A stretch of DNA of 10,345 bases from VFBF01 sp964530695. GTDB taxonomy: Bacteria > Pseudomonadota > Alphaproteobacteria > Caulobacterales > Aquidulcibacteraceae. Made by a program: the position numbers and the translations under genes. Of the stretch, positions 5,279 to 10,345 are shown one piece after another (the stretch's first letter is position 1; every line of letters starts with the position of its first letter). The notes under the pieces are model-generated. The model had not been told where the DNA came from, did not search any database, and worked only from the letters and a program-made list of their open reading frames with translations. The DNA is taken from positions 1-10,345 of the forward strand of contig CAZGYQ010000100.1 of NCBI GenBank assembly GCA_964530695.1, given 5' to 3'.

Positions 5279-7831
5279 ATGACCGAAATCAGCAGTCCCC
5301 GACCAGCGACCGGAGGTCACGACGGCGCTTCACGCGTCGGAGCGGGCGCCGCACCGGGGCACGGACGCCACGGACTCGATGCGCCGCGTCTCCTGTTCTG
5401 GGTCGCGCTGGCGATGGGCCTGGCCTCCGCTGGCGTCGTGGTCGCGGCGGGTCAGTCGGCGGGGCGCGCGGGCGCGCTGCTGCTGATCGCCATGGCGGCG
5501 GCCGGCATGGTGTTTCTTGTCTGGCTGTCGCGGTCTCACGGTCAGGCGGCGGGTTTGTTTCCGGGAAAAGGCGTCGCGGACGCGGCGGCGATGAATTCGA
5601 GCGGCGGCGAACACGCACTGCTCGAGGCGCTCGAAGAACCCGCGTTGCTGACAGACAGGGCCGGCGCGCCGCTTGTCTCGAACGACGCGTACAAGGCGCT
5701 GGCCGACGCCACTGGCGCGCTGGGCGAAAGTGAACGTCCGCCGCTGATGGACCGCGTGTTCGGCCACGACCCCGTGCTCAACCCAGCGATGTTCCGGCTG
5801 TCGCGGTCGGCGTCCGCGCGCCAGAGCCGCCGCGAAGTGCTGCCGCCGACGCGCGTGGGCGGACGACCGACCATGGTGCGCTACGAGGCGAGTGTCAGTC
5901 CGGCGCCGAACGGACGCGTGCTGTGGCGTCTGCGCGAGATGACGGACGCCGACACTGCAAACGACGCGGAAGCGCGCGCGCTGTTCATCGAGGACAGCCC
6001 GGTCGGCTTTTTCGCGGCGCGGCCGGATGGCGCCATCGTCTACATGAACCGCGCGCTCCGCGCTTCGCTCGGCGTGGAGGACGGCGAAATCCTGCGCGTG
6101 CGCGACATCCTCAAGGAAGACGCCGGGCGCGTGCTGCGGCGGGACCGCAAGTCCGATGAGGCGCAACGCACGCCCGTGACGCTGAAGACCCGCGACGGCC
6201 GCGAAGTGCGCGCGACCGCCGTTTCCATCTGGCCCGGCGGCGAGGCCGATGGCGCGACCCGCACGTTCATCTTCTTCGAATCCGCGCTCGCGCCCGCGCA
6301 AGGCAATACCGCCGCAACGGCGAATGCGGTGGACAGCTTCTTCGCGAATGCGCCGTTCGGGGCCGCGCTTCTCGACGGAACCGACCCCGCACTTTCCGCC
6401 GTGCTCGACTCCAACGCCGCGCTCATGGACATCGCCCAGGGGCGTGCGACGCCGGGCATGGCGTTCAAGGACCTGTTCGACGCCTCGGACGGCCCGGTGG
6501 CGCTCGCGCAGCGTCTGCGCCAGGCGTCGCGTGAACCGGTCGAGCTGCAGCTGGCGACGAACCCGCCGCGCGCCGCGCATGTCTATCTCACGCCGGCCGA
6601 TGACGGGCGCGGGCTCGCTTACGTCATCAACGTCACCGAGCAACGCGAACTTGAGCAGCGCCTCAGCCAGGCCGAAAAGATGCGCGAGATCGGCATGCTC
6701 GCCGGCGGCGTGGCGCACGACTTCAACAACCTGCTCATGGCGATGATGCAGAACTGCGACTATCTCCTGTCGCGCCACCCGGTCGGCGATCCCGACTATA
6801 TGGACCTCTGCGAGATCAACCACCACGCCCTGCGTGCGAAGGAACTGTCCGAACGCCTGCGCGCCTACGCGCGCCAGCAGACGTTCAAGCGCGAGGTTGT
6901 CGAGGTCTCGGGCTTCGTCGCGCACATGCATGATCTCGTGCGTCGCCTGCTCGGCGAGACCATCGCCTTCGAGGTCAAGCATGGCCGGGACCTGCCGTTC
7001 ATCAAGGCCGACAAGTCGCAACTTGAGCGGGTGCTCGTCAATCTCGCCACCAACGCCCGCGACGCGATGTTCGACGGCGGCAAACGCGGCAAGCTGACGA
7101 TCACCACATCGGCGACCACGGCGGACGCCGCGCGCGAACTCGGGCACAATCCCATCGCTGACGGCGATTACGTGCTGGTCGAGGTGAGCGACACGGGCCA
7201 GGGCATCAAGCCGGAAGACCAGGCGCGCATCTTCCGCCCGTTCTTCTCCACCAAGGAAGCGGGACTCGGCACGGGCCTCGGTCTTGCGACTTCCTACGGC
7301 ATCATCAAGCAGTCGGAAGGCTTCATCTTCTTCGACTCCGCGGTGGGCAAGGGCACGACATTCCGCATCTATTTGCCGGTCTATCAGCCGACGGCGGAAG
7401 AACTCGAGGACATGGCGCGTCGTGAACGCGATTCCGCGCGGCGCGCGCCCGTTGACCTCTCGGGACGCGGGCGCATTCTCCTGGTGGAGGACGAGGACAA
7501 GTTGCGCAGCTCCATCGCCCGCAATCTCGTGAAGTGCGGCTACGAGATCGACGAGGCCGAGGACGGCGAGGACGGGCTGGCGAAGCTTGAGGCCAATCCC
7601 GGCGGCTATGATTTGGTGATCTCCGACGTGACGATGCCGTTCATGACCGGCCCGGAAATGTTGAAGGCCGCGACCACCGACATGATCGGCGGCGCCAAGA
7701 TCCTCTTCCTGTCCGGTTATGCGCCGGAGAGCTTCGGCAAGGTTCTCGAGAACTTCGAAGTCAGTTACATGGCCAAGCCCGTCGGCGTGCAGCAGCTCGC
7801 CCAGCGCGTGAAGGAGCTCATCGCGGCATGA
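5279..7831 (+). CDS. cckA: CckA-type hybrid sensor histidine kinase
   Basis: 850 residues. Two membrane helices lie at about 38-58 and 64-84. Three PAS-like regions follow (about 111-215, 233-345 and 351-460, the last degenerate). The dimerisation/H-box is GGVAHDFNNLL with phospho-acceptor His480. The ATPase domain has N592, the D638-T-G-Q-G box and the G-L-G-T-G-L-G-L box from 662. A receiver domain runs from about 731 to 850 with the acidic pair E737/D738, phospho-acceptor D783, S/T-type Ser in FLSGYA and K833. GVAHDFNNLL and the domain order are those of CckA, which drives or drains the phosphorelay to CtrA. Caulobacter CckA is about 690 residues, so this one is longer in the PAS region. 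It lies 66 bp after flhB, an arrangement I recall for Caulobacter cckA. Ribosome binding site weak (AGG). Confidence 0.9.
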   Translation: MTEISSPRPATGGHDGASRVGAGAAPGHGRHGLDAPRLLFWVALAMGLASAGVVVAAGQSAGRAGALLLIAMAAAGMVFLVWLSRSHGQAAGLFPGKGVADAAAMNSSGGEHALLEALEEPALLTDRAGAPLVSNDAYKALADATGALGESERPPLMDRVFGHDPVLNPAMFRLSRSASARQSRREVLPPTRVGGRPTMVRYEASVSPAPNGRVLWRLREMTDADTANDAEARALFIEDSPVGFFAARPDGAIVYMNRALRASLGVEDGEILRVRDILKEDAGRVLRRDRKSDEAQRTPVTLKTRDGREVRATAVSIWPGGEADGATRTFIFFESALAPAQGNTAATANAVDSFFANAPFGAALLDGTDPALSAVLDSNAALMDIAQGRATPGMAFKDLFDASDGPVALAQRLRQASREPVELQLATNPPRAAHVYLTPADDGRGLAYVINVTEQRELEQRLSQAEKMREIGMLAGGVAHDFNNLLMAMMQNCDYLLSRHPVGDPDYMDLCEINHHALRAKELSERLRAYARQQTFKREVVEVSGFVAHMHDLVRRLLGETIAFEVKHGRDLPFIKADKSQLERVLVNLATNARDAMFDGGKRGKLTITTSATTADAARELGHNPIADGDYVLVEVSDTGQGIKPEDQARIFRPFFSTKEAGLGTGLGLATSYGIIKQSEGFIFFDSAVGKGTTFRIYLPVYQPTAEELEDMARRERDSARRAPVDLSGRGRILLVEDEDKLRSSIARNLVKCGYEIDEAEDGEDGLAKLEANPGGYDLVISDVTMPFMTGPEMLKAATTDMIGGAKILFLSGYAPESFGKVLENFEVSYMAKPVGVQQLAQRVKELIAA

Positions 7832-8193
7832 CGACGAAAATCCTTCTGGTGGAAGACGAAGATCCTCTGCGCGGCGCCATCGCGAAGACGCTGCGCGAGC
7901 GCGGCTACGAGGTCGACGAGGCCTGCGACGGCGAGGAGGGGCTTGAGAAGATCAACGCCGCGAAGGGCGCCTATGCGCTCGTCATCTGCGACGTGGCGAT
8001 GCCCGTGCTCGATGGCCTCGCGATGCTGAAGGCGGCGGGCAAGGGACTGGGCAAGGCGCGCGTGCTGCTGATGAGCGGCTACGCGGTCGATGAGACTCCG
8101 GCGGAGCTTGCGGGGCGGACGGTCGCCTCGATCAAGAAGCCGATCCCGCACGCGCAGGTGGCCGACGAGGCAGGGGCGTTGCTGGCGGCGTGA
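7828..8193 (+). CDS. Stand-alone receiver-domain response regulator
   Basis: 121 residues, receiver domain only, no output domain. The acidic pocket is E9/D10, phospho-acceptor D55 (CDVAMP), switch Ser83 (MSGYA) and K104-P105, so it should be phosphorylatable. The ATG overlaps the cckA stop (ATGA), implying translational coupling. By hand, 41 of the first 66 aligned positions are identical to CckA's own receiver domain, far above the usual level between receivers, pointing to tandem duplication. It is unlike CpdR or DivK in its motifs as I know them. Possible roles: alternative acceptor for CckA or ChpT, phosphate sink, or single-domain signalling partner; none is shown by the sequence. Convergent with the next gene, 25 bp apart. 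Confidence 0.9.
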   Translation: MTTKILLVEDEDPLRGAIAKTLRERGYEVDEACDGEEGLEKINAAKGAYALVICDVAMPVLDGLAMLKAAGKGLGKARVLLMSGYAVDETPAELAGRTVASIKKPIPHAQVADEAGALLAA

Positions 8194-8218
8194 TGAAGGT
8201 CATGGGCGCTGACGGCGT

Positions 8219-8794
8219 TCAGTCCCCGCGGAGGCCCTGGTCGCGCACTTTCTGCAGCCATTCCACACGGTGCTTTTCGTCCTCGACGCCGCCGATCAGC
8301 GTCTCATGGATCGGGCCGATGCCGGCCATACCGAGAATGCCGGTCTCGAATCCCTTGACGCCATGGGCGCCGAACAGCAGGCGATAGGCCGCCGCGGGCA
8401 TGCCCATCGTCACGATCACGCGCGCGCTTCGGCCCCTGAGCATCTGGCGCGGCCAGCCTTTGGCGTTTGCCTCTATGGCGAAGTTTGCGCGGGCGAAGTG
8501 CTCGAAGAACGCCTTCACCAGAGCCGGCATCGTGCCCAGCCAGAGCGGGTAGACGATCACGAGATGGTCCGCCTGCAGGACTGCCTGCTGCACCTGCCGG
8601 ACGGGGTCCGGCGCGGGCGTGGCGAACGCCTCCGGATCGCGCAGGAAGGGGATGTCCATCGCCCCGATGTCGAAGCGTGTGACCGTGTGCCCGCCCTCGG
8701 CGGCGCCGTTCGCGTAAGCGTCCGCCAGCGCGTGGCAGAAATGGGCCGGATCGCTGTGCGGGTGGCCCTGAAGGATGCAGATCGTATGTTTCAT
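8219..8794 (-). CDS. Flavodoxin-fold NAD(P)H dehydrogenase (quinone)
   Basis: 191 residues of the flavodoxin-like NAD(P)H oxidoreductase family (PF02525; NQO1/MdaB/KefF relatives). The N-terminus KHTICILQGHPHSDP (residues 2-16) is the FMN/FAD-binding first strand and loop, and VIVYPLWLGTMPALVKAFFEHF starting at residue 79 is the family signature. Such enzymes use NAD(P)H to reduce quinones in the cytosol, often protecting against oxidative or electrophile stress. A further in-frame ATG 15 codons upstream was rejected because the ATG at 8794 has GAGG at a suitable distance and begins directly at the first strand. A perfect 6-bp inverted repeat (8838-8853) lies 44 bp upstream and may be its operator. 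Confidence 0.9.
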   Translation of the reverse strand: MKHTICILQGHPHSDPAHFCHALADAYANGAAEGGHTVTRFDIGAMDIPFLRDPEAFATPAPDPVRQVQQAVLQADHLVIVYPLWLGTMPALVKAFFEHFARANFAIEANAKGWPRQMLRGRSARVIVTMGMPAAAYRLLFGAHGVKGFETGILGMAGIGPIHETLIGGVEDEKHRVEWLQKVRDQGLRGD

Positions 8795-8837
8795 CGCGCA
8801 CCTCAGGACCAAGGAGCTCTTGAGTGCGGGACTTCGC

Positions 8838-8853
8838 ATTGACGCGAGTCAAT
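8838..8853. promoter_or_regulatory. Candidate operator ATTGACGCGAGTCAAT
   Basis: Perfect inverted repeat ATTGAC-N4-GTCAAT, 44 bp upstream of the oxidoreductase start, with TTGACT on the minus strand usable as a -35 element. No convincing -10 is visible. Symmetry and position suggest a dimeric regulator site, for instance of a redox- or drug-responsive repressor; the regulator is not in the window. Confidence 0.35.
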
Positions 8854-8886
8854 CGCTGGCGGATCGCGTCGCGCGTTTGGGGAGTG

Positions 8887-8919
8887 ATCCTACATGCTGA
8901 ATACCCCAAACCGAGTGGG
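8887..8919 (-). pseudogene. Duplicated remnant of the mccB 3' end
   Basis: 28 of 33 bases match 9363-9395, the last codons and stop of the carboxyltransferase gene, at an offset of 476 bp in the same orientation. Read on the minus strand in the same frame it encodes TRFGVFSM and a TAG (8892-8890), against TRFGVFRM and TAG for the live gene. Similarity fades beyond about 8920. It has no start and is a relic. Together with the intact end it brackets the small gene at 8957-9361 as an imperfect direct repeat. Confidence 0.7.
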
Positions 8920-8928
8920 GCGCCGGAA

Positions 8929-8957
8929 GGATGGACTTCGCTGCGTTCAATCCACCC
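8929..8957. repeat. Hairpin repeat (REP-like, TGGA...TCCA type)
   Basis: GGATGGA (8929-8935) and TCCACCC (8951-8957) pair at 6 of 7 positions around a 15-nt loop containing CGCTGCG. The minus strand reads GTAGGGTGGATT..., a form that resembles dispersed extragenic repeats in proteobacteria. The stop codon of the small gene on the minus strand (8959-8957) lies at its edge. Copy number elsewhere cannot be seen here. Confidence 0.45.
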
Positions 8958-9361
8958 TACTCGTTACTGCGGTCGAAACACGCCAGACGCTCAGAGACTC
9001 TATTCCCGGCAATTCCGATGAAAGCGCCTCTGCTATCTTGGTTTCTCGACAAGGAGATGACTCCGGGCTCGTTCGCTTGCTTTGAACGCGGCGTCAGTAC
9101 CCAAAGGTCTGGGTATGAGGTGGTGACCATAGCGTAGCTCACCGTCAGCGGCTTGTCGGGCGTCCACATCATTGCGTCACCTGTTACCAATACCACCGCA
9201 TTTCGCTCATCGGAAAAATCAATCCGATATGAGGCTCCGTGGGTGAACAGTTCGCCGTTGCGCCCTTGAGTAAGGCAATGCAGCGAGCGGGCGGGCGGTT
9301 CGGCCACAGCGTCGAGTTCGCAAATCCAAGTCAGCATTAGAAACACAAAAAATGCTCGCAT
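8957..9361 (-). CDS. Small secreted protein of unknown function
   Basis: 134 residues from the ATG at 9361. It begins MRAFFVFLMLTWICELDAVA followed by E21, a signal peptide with an AxA site (A18-V-A20), so the protein is probably periplasmic or secreted. The mature part has Cys29 and Cys128, one near each end, able to form a disulfide, and is otherwise mixed beta-like sequence (for example YRIDFSDERNAVVLVTGD). I recognise no family. It starts 4 nt after the mccB stop, so it may be co-transcribed with it; AGGA lies about 9 nt upstream. A start 8 codons earlier (9385) would overlap mccB and spoil the signal peptide. Composition differs from the neighbours (28 of 60 bases are G or C in 9181-9240), and it lies between two copies of the mccB end, both hinting at acquisition. 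Confidence 0.6.
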   Translation of the reverse strand: MRAFFVFLMLTWICELDAVAEPPARSLHCLTQGRNGELFTHGASYRIDFSDERNAVVLVTGDAMMWTPDKPLTVSYAMVTTSYPDLWVLTPRSKQANEPGVISLSRNQDSRGAFIGIAGNRVSERLACFDRSNE

Positions 9362-9365
9362 CACC

Positions 9366-10345
9366 CTACATCCTGAAAACCCCAAACCGCGTCGGCTCGA
9401 TCGGCGCGTTGAGCGCCGCCGCCAGGCTCAGCGCCACTATCCGGCGCGTCTGCGCCGGGTCGATCACGCCGTCGTCCCACAGGCGCGCGGTCGCGAAATA
9501 GGGCGAGCCTTCCTCTTCGTATTTCTGGCGGATGGGCGCCTTGAAGGCTTCTTCGTCTTCCGCGCTCCAGGTCTGGCCGCGCAGCTCCATGCCGTCGCGC
9601 TTCACGGTGGCGAGCACGCTTGCAGCCTGTTCGCCGCCCATCACGGAAATGCGCGCGTTCGGCCACATGTAGAGAAAACGCGGGCCATAGGCGCGCCCGC
9701 ACATGCCGTAGTTGCCCGCGCCGTAGCTGCCGCCGATGACGACGGTGATCTTCGGCACCTTGGCGCATGACACCGCAGTCACAAGTTTGGCGCCGTCCTT
9801 GGCGATGCCGCCGGTCTCGTACTTGGAGCCGACCATGAATCCGGTGATGTTCTGCAGGAACAGCAACGGGATATTGCGCTGGCAGCAGAGCTCGACGAAA
9901 TGCGCGCCCTTGAGCGCGCTCTCGGAAAACAGCACGCCATTGTTGGCGATGATCCCGACGGGAAAGCCCTCGATCTTCGCAAAACCCGTCACCAGTGTTT
10001 CACCGTAGAGCTTCTTGAATTCGCCGAACTGCGAGCCGTCGACGATGCGCGCGATCACCTCGCGCACGTCATAGGGCTGGCGAATGTCGTCGGGCACGAC
10101 GCCGTAGATATCTTCGGCGTCGAACAGCGGCGCGCGGGCGGGATCGGGCTCGATCGCCAGCGTCTGCTTCGGCAGGTGGCTGACGATCTGGCGCGCCAGA
10201 TGCAGTGCATGCTGGTCGTTGATGGCGTAGTGGTCGGCGACGCCCGAATGACGCGCATGCACATCCGCGCCGCCGAGGTCTTCAGCCGATATCACTTCGC
10301 CGGTCGCGGCCTTCACCAGCGGCGGGCCGCCTAGAAATATGGTCC
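9366..10345 (-). CDS. mccB: Methylcrotonyl-CoA carboxylase, carboxyltransferase (beta) subunit, 5' end outside window
   Basis: At least 325 C-terminal residues; the frame is open to the right edge, where it reads TIFLGGPPLVKAATGEVISA, an internal part of the family, so the GTG near 10316 is a codon and not the start. Conserved blocks follow: EDLGGADVHARHSGVADHYA, NNGVLFSESALKGAHF, LLFLQNITGFMVG, VIGGSYGAGNYGMCGRAYGP and MGGEQAASVLATV, ending in FGVFRM, as in methylcrotonyl-CoA carboxylases. The subunit transfers carboxyl from biotin to 3-methylcrotonyl-CoA in leucine/isovalerate degradation, working with a biotin-carrying alpha subunit not seen here. Geranyl-CoA or another acyl-CoA carboxylase is a less likely alternative. 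Its last ~33 bp are repeated at 8887-8919. Confidence 0.93.
   Translation of the reverse strand, partial: TIFLGGPPLVKAATGEVISAEDLGGADVHARHSGVADHYAINDQHALHLARQIVSHLPKQTLAIEPDPARAPLFDAEDIYGVVPDDIRQPYDVREVIARIVDGSQFGEFKKLYGETLVTGFAKIEGFPVGIIANNGVLFSESALKGAHFVELCCQRNIPLLFLQNITGFMVGSKYETGGIAKDGAKLVTAVSCAKVPKITVVIGGSYGAGNYGMCGRAYGPRFLYMWPNARISVMGGEQAASVLATVKRDGMELRGQTWSAEDEEAFKAPIRQKYEEEGSPYFATARLWDDGVIDPAQTRRIVALSLAAALNAPIEPTRFGVFRM

Noticed and set aside
5330..7147. 605-codon open frame on the minus strand
   Set aside because: Mirror of cckA, for the same reasons.
8824..9021. 65-codon plus-strand frame with AAGGAG upstream
   Set aside because: It overlaps the candidate operator, the mccB relic and the hairpin repeat and has no conserved look; the purine run is probably chance.

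Overview
The window is high-GC DNA, almost certainly from an alphaproteobacterium of the Caulobacter/Hyphomonas/Maricaulis kind. The main evidence is a flagellar export cluster fliQ-fliR-flhB followed directly by a CckA-type hybrid histidine kinase, an order I recall from Caulobacter. A CtrA-like TTAACCAT box lies in front of fliQ, and an alphaproteobacterial-type LexA box (GAAC-N7-GAAC) lies near the left end.

Layout. (1) 2-316 (+): 3' end of an unrecognised gene. (2) 317-1103: about 790 bases without a conventional gene, but full of signals. It holds a LexA box with a strong ribosome binding site and a small membrane-peptide ORF (414-743), an inverted pair of REP-like hairpins (656-751), a GC-rich hairpin (819-852), and on the minus strand a compact autonomous mini-gene (about 1034 down to 850). 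That mini-gene has a promoter, a Shine-Dalgarno complementary to 14 nt of the 16S rRNA tail, a 22-codon ORF that can sequester its own Shine-Dalgarno, and a terminator with a GAAA tetraloop. (3) 1104-3026 (-): DUF885 lipoprotein. (4) 3064-8193 (+): CtrA-like box, fliQ, fliR, flhB, cckA and a stand-alone receiver protein overlapping cckA by 4 bp. (5) 8219-8794 (-): flavodoxin-fold NAD(P)H oxidoreductase, convergent with the receiver gene. (6) 8887-8958: a second copy of the last ~33 bp of the methylcrotonyl-CoA carboxylase gene plus a hairpin repeat. (7) 8957-9361 (-): small secreted protein of unknown function and lower GC. (8) 9366 to the right edge (-): carboxyltransferase subunit of methylcrotonyl-CoA carboxylase, 5' end outside the window.

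How the genes work together. FliQ, FliR and FlhB are membrane parts of the flagellar type III export gate. CckA, through a phosphotransfer protein not in this window, controls CtrA, which in Caulobacter switches on early flagellar genes. A CtrA-like site ahead of a fliQ-fliR-flhB-cckA-receiver run suggests a feedback loop, if the run is one transcript. The carboxylase gene belongs to leucine/isovalerate breakdown and is unrelated to the flagellar block.

The least explained items are the minus-strand mini-gene, the LexA-box membrane peptide, the receiver protein that closely copies CckA's own receiver domain, and the duplicated carboxylase 3' end flanking a foreign-looking gene. No tRNA, rRNA, CRISPR array or complete insertion sequence was seen.
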